From contig DAOUSR010000003.1 in the NCBI GenBank assembly GCA_030627125.1, positions 1 to 59,989 of the forward strand: a stretch of 59,989 nucleotides of DNA. Reading direction: 5' to 3'. Source of the stretch: Thioploca sp. (GTDB taxonomy: Bacteria; Pseudomonadota; Gammaproteobacteria; Beggiatoales; Beggiatoaceae). The translations under genes were made by a program, and so were the position numbers. Shown one piece after another: positions 25,340-33,897 of this stretch (position 1 is the stretch's first letter; every line of letters begins with the position of its first letter). Below the pieces are notes generated by a model that ran no database searches, was not told where the DNA came from, and was given only the letters and a program-made list of their open reading frames with translations.

Positions 25340-26851
25340 ATGGCAAAAAAAGTAAAATTTGATATACCTGAATTTAGACCTTATCCAACTGTACCGGTTT
25401 TAAAACCAGGAGTTATGAAAGGTAATGGTCCTTTTAAAGCTAAACCAGATATGCAAGAAGCTCTGGGTTTTCCGGGTGAATTGATAGATGATTGGCATGA
25501 TGTCGCTATCGATAAGATGGGAGAATTGCTGAAAAAATATCGTTCATTACGAGTTTTTTTAGATTCTTGCATGAAATGTGGAGCTTGTACTGATAAATGC
25601 CATTATATGATTGGTACTAATGATCCCAAAAATATGCCAGTAGCTCGGCAAGATTTATTTAGACAAGTTTATCGGCGGCATTTTACTTTATCTGGGAAAT
25701 TGTTTCCAAAATTGGTAGGAGCTAAAGACCTAACTAAAGATGTGTTAGATGACTGGTATAACTATTTTCATCAATGCTCTCAGTGCCGTCGCTGTTCAGT
25801 ATTTTGTCCTATTGGAATAGATACTGCTGAAATCTCAATGGCAGCTAGAGAAATCCTCGATACAGTTGGTTTGGGTCAAAAATATTGTAATGAAATTATA
25901 CCTAAAATATATAAAATTGGGAATAATTTAGGTCTACCAAAACCAGCCTTAGCCAATACTTTAGAAGGTTTGGAAGAGGACATGAAGGATGAGACTGGTA
26001 TAGATATTAAGATGCCTTTAGACGTAGAAGGGGCCGATATCTTATTAATCACTCCATCTGCGGATTTCTTTGCGGAACCACATATTGATGGTTTGATCGG
26101 TTATGCTAAAGTTTTCCATCAGGCTGGTGCTTCTTGGACTATAAGCTCCTATGCTTCTGAAGCTGCTAACTTTGGTATGTTTATCGGTAGTTATGAAAAC
26201 ATGCGTAAAGTTGCACTACGAATCCGTGAAGCGGCAATAAAATTAAAAGTTAAACGAATTATTTTTGGCGAATGTGGTCATGCTTGGCGGGTAGGATATA
26301 GTTTCTTAAATACTCTAGTTGGACCTTTTGAGTTTCTAGATACCCGTTATCCAATTCCACAACATATCTGTGAATATACCTATGATTTAATTCAAAAAGG
26401 TGTAATTAAACTAGATAAATCAGCCAATGATCATCGGCGATTAACCTTCCATGACTCCTGTAATGTAGCCCGAGCAACTCGCATGGGTGATAAACCGGGT
26501 GGTCAGTTTGAGATTCCTAGAGAAATTATCAAAGCATGTTGCAATCACTATTATGACATGGAACCTGATACTATTAAGGATCAGACTTATTGTTGTGGTG
26601 GTGGCGGTGGACTATTGACCGATGATTTAATGGAACTCAGGGTTAAGGGTGCTTTGCCACGTATGGAAGCTCTTAAACAAGTTGTTGATGATCATGGTGT
26701 AACTCATATGGCCGCAATTTGTGCAATTTGTAAGACTCAATTTGCTAAAGTTTTACCTTATTATGGTTTTGAAATGGACGCAATTATCAGTGTTCATCAA
26801 TTAGTCGGTGATGCCATTGTATTAACTACTGATGTTAAAACTCCAGGCTAA
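25340..26851 (+). CDS. dsrK: DsrK, HdrD-like iron-sulfur subunit
   Basis: 503 residues. Two [4Fe-4S] motifs lie early: CMKCGACTDKCHYM (about residue 78) and CSQCRRCSVFCPIG (about 151). The C-terminal half has the heterodisulfide-reductase-like cysteine set (HDSCNVAR, CCGGGGGLLT and AICAICKTQF), which binds the special catalytic cluster. It is thought to act on the DsrC disulfide at the cytoplasmic face. AGGAGG precedes the ATG. Confidence 0.95.
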   Translation: MAKKVKFDIPEFRPYPTVPVLKPGVMKGNGPFKAKPDMQEALGFPGELIDDWHDVAIDKMGELLKKYRSLRVFLDSCMKCGACTDKCHYMIGTNDPKNMPVARQDLFRQVYRRHFTLSGKLFPKLVGAKDLTKDVLDDWYNYFHQCSQCRRCSVFCPIGIDTAEISMAAREILDTVGLGQKYCNEIIPKIYKIGNNLGLPKPALANTLEGLEEDMKDETGIDIKMPLDVEGADILLITPSADFFAEPHIDGLIGYAKVFHQAGASWTISSYASEAANFGMFIGSYENMRKVALRIREAAIKLKVKRIIFGECGHAWRVGYSFLNTLVGPFEFLDTRYPIPQHICEYTYDLIQKGVIKLDKSANDHRRLTFHDSCNVARATRMGDKPGGQFEIPREIIKACCNHYYDMEPDTIKDQTYCCGGGGGLLTDDLMELRVKGALPRMEALKQVVDDHGVTHMAAICAICKTQFAKVLPYYGFEMDAIISVHQLVGDAIVLTTDVKTPG

Positions 26852-26882
26852 TCAATTTTACTCAGTTAAATTAGGAGGTAAG

Positions 26883-28859
26883 ATGTCTGAGCAGACGACA
26901 TCCGAAAACAAGCTTTCTTTTCGTAGATATAAAGATGGTGATAGCACAAATATAGCTCCGAAAGATAATATATTTCAAGCTAGTTGGAGTTATAAATGCC
27001 CAACTTATGTACATCGTACTCCACCTTGTCAGGGCAGTTGTCCGTCAGGTGAAGACATACGTGGTTGGTTAGCAATAGTCCGTGAAAACGAAAAAGCACC
27101 ACAAGATATGGATTGGCAAGAATACGCATTTCAGCGTTCTACTGATGCAAATCCGTTTCCATCAGTAATGGGACGAGTCTGTCCAGCACCTTGTCAAAGT
27201 GGTTGCAATCGAAATAAATTAGAAGATTTCGTTGGCATTAATGCAGTGGAACAATTTATTGGTGATACCGCATTAGAAAAAGGTTATAAATTAGCTCCTG
27301 CTGGTGAAGATACTGGTAAAAAAGTTGCCATAATTGGTGGTGGCCCGGCTGGTTTATCTGCTGCTTATCAATTACGCCGATTTGGACATGCTTGTACCGT
27401 TTTCGATGACCATGCTAGTCTTGGTGGTATGATGATGTATGGTATTCCTGGTTACAGAACTCCTCGTGATATGTTGGCTGGTGAAATCAAACGTATTACT
27501 GATATGGAAGTTGATGTACGGTTAAATACCAAAGTAGGCAAAGATATTAGTATTGCTGATTTGGAAAAAGAATTTGATGCCGTATTATGGGCGATTGGTT
27601 GTAAATCTGGTCGGCCTTTACCAGCACAAGGTTCTGATGCTCCTAACTGTATTACAGGAGTTGACTTTTTAGGCGAATTTAACCAAGAAAAAGTCCATCA
27701 TGTTCCAAAACGAATTATTGTAGTTGGTGGTGGTGATACCTCAATTGACGTAGCTTCAGTAGCACGCCGTTTAGGTTATAGCCATATTCCAGCAGACCAA
27801 GTCAAAAACACTGCTCAGGATAATGCTTCTGATGGTTCGATAATTGGTTATGTTGCTTACGATGTTGCAGAATTAGGGGCTAAAGAAGGAGCCGAAGTTA
27901 CTTTAACTTCGTTATTCCCAATTGAGCAAATGACTGCGGCTGAACATGAAGTGCAAGATGCTATCCGCGAAGGTATTGATATTCAAGCTGGAGTTATGCC
28001 AACTGAAGTAATGTTGGATGCTAACGGTCTAGCCACTGGCCTTAAAATGGCAAAATGTACTATTGATAATAGAGGAATTCCTACTAAAATTGATGGCACT
28101 GAATATGAAATTGAAGCTGATTTAATCGTTTCTGCGATTGGCCAATTTGGTAATTTAAAAGATGGGCTAGAAGAATTGGATAATGGCCGAGGGTTTATTG
28201 ATGCCGATCCATTTTATCAAGTTAAAGGTCGTCCAGGTCATTTTGTAGCTGGTGATATTATCAGACCGCATTTGCTAACTACTGCAATTGGACATGGTTC
28301 TATTGTTGCGAATACAATTGATAGCTATTTAAACCAGTCAGACCAAGATAAACGTCCAAAGGTAGATGTACATCATTTTAATTTATTATCCAAGTTAAGT
28401 GAAACTAGTTTATCTCCAGAAGATTTTGTAGCTAAAGAAGAGAACTTACGTGGTACTTCAGAAGCTAATTATGCAGTACATAATTATGAAGATCGTTCTT
28501 TTAATGAAGTAATTTCGCCTGATGCTCTGTTCTTGGGTTATTTTGGATATACAGCTCGTAATATACGTGAAGATAAACCAGTTTCAGCCAATGAGGTGTT
28601 GGGACATTTTGGCGAACGTATGAACGGTCTGAATACTGAACATACTCAAGATGAAGCTAAACGTTGTATGAGTTGTGGATTGTGTTTTGAGTGTGATAAC
28701 TGTGTTTTATACTGTCCACAAGAAGCAGTAAAACGTACTCCAAAAAAAGAAGCTACTACTGGACGTTATGTCTATACCGACTATAATCGTTGTATAGGTT
28801 GTCATATTTGTTCAGATGTTTGTCCTACTGGTTATATTAATATGGGCCTTGGGGAGTAA
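26883..28859 (+). CDS. dsrL: DsrL, NAD(P)H-linked iron-sulfur flavoprotein
   Basis: 658 residues from the ATG at 26883, four bases after AGGAGG. N-terminal cysteine motifs (CPTYVHRTPPCQGSCPSG, CPAPCQSGC) are followed by the FAD-binding GGGPAGLSAAYQL (near residue 154), a second nucleotide-binding GGGDTSIDVAS, and a C-terminal double ferredoxin domain (CMSCGLCFECDNC, CIGCHICSDVC). It resembles the small subunit of glutamate synthase. DsrL interacts with DsrAB and is essential in sulfur oxidisers. Confidence 0.95.
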   Translation: MSEQTTSENKLSFRRYKDGDSTNIAPKDNIFQASWSYKCPTYVHRTPPCQGSCPSGEDIRGWLAIVRENEKAPQDMDWQEYAFQRSTDANPFPSVMGRVCPAPCQSGCNRNKLEDFVGINAVEQFIGDTALEKGYKLAPAGEDTGKKVAIIGGGPAGLSAAYQLRRFGHACTVFDDHASLGGMMMYGIPGYRTPRDMLAGEIKRITDMEVDVRLNTKVGKDISIADLEKEFDAVLWAIGCKSGRPLPAQGSDAPNCITGVDFLGEFNQEKVHHVPKRIIVVGGGDTSIDVASVARRLGYSHIPADQVKNTAQDNASDGSIIGYVAYDVAELGAKEGAEVTLTSLFPIEQMTAAEHEVQDAIREGIDIQAGVMPTEVMLDANGLATGLKMAKCTIDNRGIPTKIDGTEYEIEADLIVSAIGQFGNLKDGLEELDNGRGFIDADPFYQVKGRPGHFVAGDIIRPHLLTTAIGHGSIVANTIDSYLNQSDQDKRPKVDVHHFNLLSKLSETSLSPEDFVAKEENLRGTSEANYAVHNYEDRSFNEVISPDALFLGYFGYTARNIREDKPVSANEVLGHFGERMNGLNTEHTQDEAKRCMSCGLCFECDNCVLYCPQEAVKRTPKKEATTGRYVYTDYNRCIGCHICSDVCPTGYINMGLGE

Positions 28860-28875
28860 CCTCATTTGAATTTGT

Positions 28876-28893
28876 AGGGTAAGAAATTACCCT
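28876..28893 (+). other. short stem with GAAA loop between dsrL and dsrJ
   Basis: AGGGTAA and TTACCCT pair perfectly around a GAAA tetraloop, 18 bases before the dsrJ start. It is likely to form in mRNA and may be an RNA-processing or stability element. Confidence 0.5.
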
Positions 28894-28910
28894 GCTATTA
28901 GAGTAAAAAT

Positions 28911-29336
28911 ATGAAAATATTAAAAAATTTGAGGAAGCTTGGTTTTGGACTGCTATTAGTTACAACTGTTGTTGGAGCATCTGGAGAAGTGCCTATGCCA
29001 GAGATACCAAAAGCTAAACAAAATTTTTCTGCGGAACAGTCATGTATTGAACCAACTGATATAATGCGTCGGCAGCACGGAACATTTCTTAAACATTACC
29101 GGAATGATACTACGCGGCGTGGGATACGTGCTATACAATATAACTTAGTAGCATGTATTAACTGTCATGTAACAGCTGATGAATCTGGAAATTATCCAAA
29201 TGTCCATAAAGGTTCAGAACATTTTTGTCGTAGTTGTCATAGTTATGCAGCAGTAAATGTTGATTGTTTTCAATGCCATACTAGCCAACCACAGGAATCT
29301 TTCAGTTCCGATATGGGGCCAGTACAATCTGATTAG
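28911..29336 (+). CDS. dsrJ: DsrJ, periplasmic triheme cytochrome c
   Basis: 141 residues with an N-terminal signal or anchor segment. Three CxxCH heme motifs are visible: CINCH, CRSCH and CFQCH. An extra Cys lies near residue 45 (AEQSCIEP); in the Allochromatium protein a Cys in this area serves as an unusual His/Cys heme ligand. It is part of the DsrMKJOP complex. It is followed here not by dsrO but by a foreign gene. Confidence 0.93.
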   Translation: MKILKNLRKLGFGLLLVTTVVGASGEVPMPEIPKAKQNFSAEQSCIEPTDIMRRQHGTFLKHYRNDTTRRGIRAIQYNLVACINCHVTADESGNYPNVHKGSEHFCRSCHSYAAVNVDCFQCHTSQPQESFSSDMGPVQSD

Positions 29337-29542
29337 CTATCATATTTTTAAGTTTTTTTGAAAAAAATTTGCTATAAACATAAAATTTGCTTGCATTACT
29401 ACTTGTTTGTCTTTACCATATGACATAAACTTGATATGTGGAAACAAAAAATCTTTATGTTTTATAAAGCTATATATAAATAATTAAAAAGGTTTTCTTT
29501 CCACATCAACATCATTGTATAAATTCTCATTTGGAGAAAATA

Positions 29543-30772
29543 ATGTCATCTACGATAGAAGAAAAAGTTGAACAATTTGCTCAGGAATTAATTGAGCTAC
29601 ATGGTTTTCGTCGTAATAACGGATTTTCATGTGTTGTTCCGGATACTAACAAGTTTCCTAATAATGAAGGAATATTTTTGTGGGGTTTTTCTCAAACTCG
29701 CAAACGTTTTGAAACAAAAATTGAAAAGTTCCATACTTTTACTAGAATAAGACGTATGGAAAAGATGATCAATGTGCCGGCAAAAGTATATGTTAAAATT
29801 TTACCCGCAATTAAAGATTATTTAGAATCTCTGAAAGCTCTTGGTTTTAAACCAATTGGTAAAGGGGTTAAGATGTTTGAGGGTGAAGAAAAAGTGTTTA
29901 ATGTTCAAGCTGATGCTAGTACATTTGAAAACAACTTAGAAAATCTCAAAAAATTTGAGGAAATTACTCTTAACAACCCAATTATCAAATTTGTAGAAAA
30001 GCATGGCTATTTCGAGGCAAAAAATAAGGATAAATTGGCATGGGATATTGTTTTTGGAAGTGAAAAAACTTCTAAAAAAACAACTAAAAAACCTGTAGCA
30101 AAAGTTACTGTTAAAGCATCTGCAGATAAATCAACATCTAAAGTATCTACAAATTCAACATCTGTAGAGAAAAAAACTGCAACTAAAGCAAATGCTATAG
30201 AGAAAAAAACTGCAACTAAAGCAAGCACTGTAGCGAAAAAAACTGCAACTAAAGCAAGCACTGTAGCGAAAAAAACTGCAACTAAAGCAAGCACTGTAGA
30301 GAAAAAAACTGAAAAACCAACTGCTAAAGTACCACTGAAAGATCAACTCAAAAAATTAGCTACTGGTAAAACAGCATCTAGCCAAGCAGAACAAAGAAAT
30401 ATTTGGCTCCAGCAAATTGATGTTATGTATAAAAAAATACAGTCTTGGTTATCTGAACATTCTAAAAGTAGTCATATAGTGTTTAATACTACTATGAATA
30501 GATTAGATGATAGTTTAGGTAGTTATGATGTTGAAACTCTTGAAGTAAATATGGTAGGTGGACATCAAATTGCATTCAAACCCATTGAAACTGATGTATT
30601 AGGTGCAATTGGTAGAGTAGATATTATGCATAGTGGTAATAATAAAACTATGTTATTACTCTTTTCAAAAGGTAAAAACTATCAGTGGGAAATATGGAAT
30701 AGTTCTAATGATAGGAAAGAACTCAATAAAGAAAATATTGAGAAATTGTTAACAAAATGGATAGAATCCTAA
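29543..30772 (+). CDS. Lys/Ala/Thr-repeat protein inserted between dsrJ and dsrO
   Basis: 409 residues from the ATG at 29543, with TTTGGAG upstream. Residues 1-170 form an unrecognised domain (FLWGFSQTRKRFETKIEKF), and residues about 175-270 are a basic low-complexity linker with a histone-H1-like repeat (KKTATKAST units). Residues about 275-409 are a second unrecognised globular domain. No signal peptide. It has no known dsr role and splits the usual dsrJ-dsrO adjacency. The repeat suggests nucleic-acid or polyanion binding, which is inference. Confidence 0.7.
   Translation: MSSTIEEKVEQFAQELIELHGFRRNNGFSCVVPDTNKFPNNEGIFLWGFSQTRKRFETKIEKFHTFTRIRRMEKMINVPAKVYVKILPAIKDYLESLKALGFKPIGKGVKMFEGEEKVFNVQADASTFENNLENLKKFEEITLNNPIIKFVEKHGYFEAKNKDKLAWDIVFGSEKTSKKTTKKPVAKVTVKASADKSTSKVSTNSTSVEKKTATKANAIEKKTATKASTVAKKTATKASTVAKKTATKASTVEKKTEKPTAKVPLKDQLKKLATGKTASSQAEQRNIWLQQIDVMYKKIQSWLSEHSKSSHIVFNTTMNRLDDSLGSYDVETLEVNMVGGHQIAFKPIETDVLGAIGRVDIMHSGNNKTMLLLFSKGKNYQWEIWNSSNDRKELNKENIEKLLTKWIES
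30167..30310 (+). repeat. in-gene tandem repeat, 33-bp unit
   Basis: Four 33-base units starting GAGAAAAAAACTGCAACT or GCGAAAAAAACTGCAACT at 30167, 30200, 30233 and 30266, plus a 12-base partial copy. Each encodes an 11-residue unit ending in KKTATKAxx. Units 2-4 are almost identical, which suggests recent slippage; the unit is a multiple of three and keeps the frame. Confidence 0.9.
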
Positions 30773-30804
30773 TCAATATTAGGAACTAGGAATTTTTAAA
30801 CACC

Positions 30805-31012
30805 ATCCTTAAGGCCAACTGCTGAGCTTACAAAGCTCAAGTGGCCTGCGCCTAAGTTATGCTTATAAATTCGTATTAAATCATAATGAATGCCATTCAA
30901 TAGCTTCATGGCAGTTCGTTCAACTGACTCGGAACGGTGCATGTCAGCTACCGATGGTTATATCTATTAAGGAGGCAGCAATTTTTCCCATCTAGGGATT
31001 TGTTGCATTTTT
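30805..31012 (+). promoter_or_regulatory. structured leader of dsrO
   Basis: This segment is visibly more G+C-rich than its surroundings and has several hairpins. GGCCA/TGGCC with the inner GAGCTT/AAGCTC lies at 30813-30846, TGCCAT/ATGGCA at 30891-30913, CAGTT/AACTG at 30912-30926 and CGGT/ACCG at 30935-30953. A last hairpin lies at 30975-31006. I recognise no known riboswitch class. It could be a cis-regulatory RNA or hold the promoter for dsrOP. Confidence 0.45.
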
Positions 31013-31015
31013 ATG
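30969..31015 (+). promoter_or_regulatory. dsrO ribosome binding site separated from its ATG by a hairpin
   Basis: A perfect AAGGAGG lies at 30969-30975, but the dsrO ATG is at 31013, far beyond normal spacing. The stretch between folds: GCAGCAA (30975-30981) pairs with TTGTTGC (31000-31006), and TCCC with GGGA, around the loop ATCTA. Folding leaves about six bases (ATTTTT) between stem and ATG, close to ideal spacing. No other in-frame start lies between, since TAA precedes the stem in this frame. Confidence 0.6.
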
Positions 31016-31738
31016 AACATTTCTACTCAAAATCGTCGTGATTTTCTTAAAAAATCGGCTATTGTCACAATAGCTCCGGGCGTGTTGTTATACAGTATTG
31101 CTCAAGCACATAATGCCGAAAGACCGGTTACATCTGCAACTCGTTGGGGTATGTTAATTGATACCAACAAATGCGTTGATGATTGTACTGCTTGCTTAAA
31201 TGCTTGTACTGAAGAACATGGTCTTACTGAAAACGTTCCAGCTGAAGTTAAGCCAGTTTGGATCCGCAAAGTTACTTTACGTGATAGACAAACTGGTAAA
31301 GAATCATCTCTGCCAGTTATGTGTCAACATTGTGAAAATCCACCTTGTGTAGATGTGTGTCCGACTGGAGCATCATTTAAACGGGACGATGGTATTGTAT
31401 TAGTTGATCGGCATACTTGTATTGGTTGTCGTTATTGTATGATGGCATGTCCTTACAAAGCTCGTTCATTTGTACATGAAGTTTTGGAAAATCAAAAACC
31501 TCATTCACCACGCGGTAAAGGCACGGTAGAATCTTGCAACTTCTGTGTGTATCGAATTGATACTGGAAAAGATCCTGCGTGTGTGGAAGCTTGTGAAGCA
31601 AAAGGACATCAAGCTATGATATATGGCGATATGAATGATCCAGATAGTGAGATTAGCAAGAAATTGAAAGAGATGAGTAGCTCTGTCTTGCGACCTGATC
31701 TAAAACTAAATCCGGGGATACGTTATCAAGGATTGTAA
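31013..31738 (+). CDS. dsrO: DsrO, periplasmic iron-sulfur protein (Tat-exported)
   Basis: 241 residues. A twin-arginine signal (NRRDFLKKSA) is followed by a hydrophobic stretch and AQA cleavage. Four cysteine groups for [4Fe-4S] clusters are present: CVDDCTACLNAC, CQHCENPPC-x3-C, CIGCRYCMMAC and CNFC. It connects DsrJ and DsrP on the outer side of the membrane. The ribosome binding site is 38 bases upstream with a hairpin between. dsrP starts three bases after the stop. Confidence 0.94.
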   Translation: MNISTQNRRDFLKKSAIVTIAPGVLLYSIAQAHNAERPVTSATRWGMLIDTNKCVDDCTACLNACTEEHGLTENVPAEVKPVWIRKVTLRDRQTGKESSLPVMCQHCENPPCVDVCPTGASFKRDDGIVLVDRHTCIGCRYCMMACPYKARSFVHEVLENQKPHSPRGKGTVESCNFCVYRIDTGKDPACVEACEAKGHQAMIYGDMNDPDSEISKKLKEMSSSVLRPDLKLNPGIRYQGL

Positions 31739-31741
31739 ATT

Positions 31742-32953
31742 ATGAAAAATGTTACTTTTTGTATTATTGAAGGTAAAAGTTTTGCTTTTTATGGTGGAAT
31801 AATTGTATCAGTATTTTTTATATTATTAGGTTTGTTTGCAGCTTATAATATGGAACATCATGGTCATATTATTACCGGAATGAATAATCAGATTGTGTGG
31901 GGAATACCACATGTTTTTGCTATTTTTTTGATTTTAGCAGCGTCTGGTGTACTAAATGTAGCATCAATTAGTTCCGTATTTCGCAAAATTTTTTACCATC
32001 CTTTAGCCCGTTTATCAGCTTTGCTTGCTATTACTTTGCTGATTGGTGGCTTATCCGTATTAGTGTTAGATTTAGGTCGTCCAGATCGTTTAGTAGTTGC
32101 CATGACTTCTTATAATTTTAAATCTATTTTTGCATGGAATATCATACTATATAACGGATTTTTATTAGTTTGTACTGTGTATTTGTGGTTCATGATGCAA
32201 AGGAGTATGCAACGTTATTATCCTACTGCTGGTTTAATTGCGTTTACTTGGCGTTTAATATTAACTACTGGTACTGGTTCAATTTTTGGTTTTTTAGTAG
32301 CTCGTGATGCATACCAAACAGCAATTATGGCTCCACTATTTATTGCTTTATCTTTGTCTTTAGGATTAGCAATATTTATATTAGTATTATTAATAGATTG
32401 TTGGGAAACCAAATGTTCTTTAGGAGAAGGTATTTTAATTCGCCCCAAGAAATTACTGGGAATCCTAATTGCTGGAGTATTCTATTTTGTGCTAGTGTAT
32501 CATATGACTCACCTATATTTTACTGGTCGACATGGAGTTGAATATTTTATTTTAGCTAATGGAGGCATTTACACAGTATTATTTTGGGGTGGTTATATGT
32601 TCTTAGGAACAATATTGCCTTTATTACTTTTATACCATGATCGTTTTACTCGTAGTAAAGCTAGTATTACAACAGCAGCTTTGTTGACACTTATAGGAGG
32701 GTTTTCTTTATTATATGTAATTATAATTGGTGGACAAGCTTATCCATTAGAAATATTCCCAGGCAAAGAAATTATTAGTTCTAGCTTTATAGATAATGCA
32801 GTGCATTCTTATACGCCGAGTATTTGGGAAATTATGTTAGGTGTTAGTGGTATTGCTATTTCAGCATTTTTAACTGTAATGGCAGTTAGAATCTTACCAT
32901 TTATGCCACGTAGTTTAGCTGATACTGATGTTGATGAAGTTTTTAAAGGTTAA
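31742..32953 (+). CDS. dsrP: DsrP, NrfD-like quinone-interacting membrane subunit
   Basis: 403 residues with about ten membrane helices. The NrfD/PsrC-like signature region includes LDLGRPDRL (near residue 110), a conserved quinol-site-type loop. It forms the quinone-interacting part of DsrMKJOP. It is the last dsr gene seen; dsrN, dsrR and dsrS do not follow. Confidence 0.93.
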   Translation: MKNVTFCIIEGKSFAFYGGIIVSVFFILLGLFAAYNMEHHGHIITGMNNQIVWGIPHVFAIFLILAASGVLNVASISSVFRKIFYHPLARLSALLAITLLIGGLSVLVLDLGRPDRLVVAMTSYNFKSIFAWNIILYNGFLLVCTVYLWFMMQRSMQRYYPTAGLIAFTWRLILTTGTGSIFGFLVARDAYQTAIMAPLFIALSLSLGLAIFILVLLIDCWETKCSLGEGILIRPKKLLGILIAGVFYFVLVYHMTHLYFTGRHGVEYFILANGGIYTVLFWGGYMFLGTILPLLLLYHDRFTRSKASITTAALLTLIGGFSLLYVIIIGGQAYPLEIFPGKEIISSSFIDNAVHSYTPSIWEIMLGVSGIAISAFLTVMAVRILPFMPRSLADTDVDEVFKG

Positions 32954-32985
32954 TTAAGCTATAAAAATTGCCTAATTCAATATTT

Positions 32986-33012
32986 AAGGGTAGACCGAAT
33001 TGGTTTGCCCTT
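32986..33012. terminator. hairpin between convergent dsrP and bioC
   Basis: AAGGGTAGACC and GGTTTGCCCTT pair over 11 positions with two G-T wobbles around GAATT. It sits in the gap between converging genes, so it may end both transcripts. Confidence 0.6.
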
Positions 33013-33022
33013 ATCAATCTAA

Positions 33023-33829
33023 TCAAATTTGATGGATAGGTATAATGTTATCAGTAGATGATAATTGGTTACTCAACGCATGTCCATATATAACTTCATA
33101 AGTAGCCGGCAACAAACCTTCAGAATTACGATATTTTTCATAGTTCGCCAACATAGTTTTAAATTTATTTTTGCCTAATAAACCACGTCTATATTGTTTA
33201 GCATTATTATGTGAGCCAATATTTTTTAAATCTAATAATAAATGTTTAGCCTTCTTATAAGTCAATTCAAACCAATCCACATCCATAACTGGATCAGCTA
33301 AATTAGCCTCTAATAAAGCATCACCAATATTATGCATATCTAAAAAGCTATTTACATGAGCAACTTCATCGTCCCAACTACGTCGTAATTCTCGTAAAGT
33401 ATCTGGCCCAAAAGTAGAAAAAAATATAGCTCCTTTCGGTTTCAAAACCCTAGAAAATTCTGCAAACACTGTTGGAATATCATCACACCACTGCAACATT
33501 AAATTAGAAACTAATAAATCTATACTAGCGTTCGCAATTGGCAGTTGGACAGCATCAGCACAGATAAAATGTTGAGTTGGTATTTGTTGATATGCTTGTT
33601 TTAACATTTGAGGTGCAATATCTATAGCATAAATATTAGCATCTTCATAGTGTCGACTTAAACCTTTAGCTAAGTTACCAGTTCCAGTACCAATATCTAA
33701 AATATTTTGCGGATTTATCTTTAGCCATTGTACCCGCTCTAGTAATTCTTCAGCAATTGTTGTTTGAAGATTAGACCATTGATCATAAATATTAGCAACC
33801 TGATCAAACGCTTGAGAAGTTTTATTCAT
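33023..33829 (-). CDS. bioC: malonyl-ACP O-methyltransferase
   Basis: 268 residues. The SAM-binding motif ILDIGTGTGNLA (residues about 42-53) is followed by YAIDIAPQML and SNLMLQWCDD, then the BioC-type stretch FSTFGPDTLRELRRSW. It methylates malonyl-ACP to start biotin synthesis. No other bio gene is next to it. It converges on dsrP. Confidence 0.9.
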   Translation of the reverse strand: MNKTSQAFDQVANIYDQWSNLQTTIAEELLERVQWLKINPQNILDIGTGTGNLAKGLSRHYEDANIYAIDIAPQMLKQAYQQIPTQHFICADAVQLPIANASIDLLVSNLMLQWCDDIPTVFAEFSRVLKPKGAIFFSTFGPDTLRELRRSWDDEVAHVNSFLDMHNIGDALLEANLADPVMDVDWFELTYKKAKHLLLDLKNIGSHNNAKQYRRGLLGKNKFKTMLANYEKYRNSEGLLPATYEVIYGHALSNQLSSTDNIIPIHQI

Positions 33830-33897
33830 ATGTGTAATTTAAACTTTAATGTGAATAGGATTATCTTTTAATAGTCAAATTTGGATTCTACTAGCAA

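Noticed and set aside
30007-30346. Two minus-strand frames opposite the Lys/Ala repeat (Ala/Phe-rich and Cys/Phe-rich)
   Set aside because: They are the antisense reading of the 33-bp coding repeat, with no start site, and mirror its periodicity.
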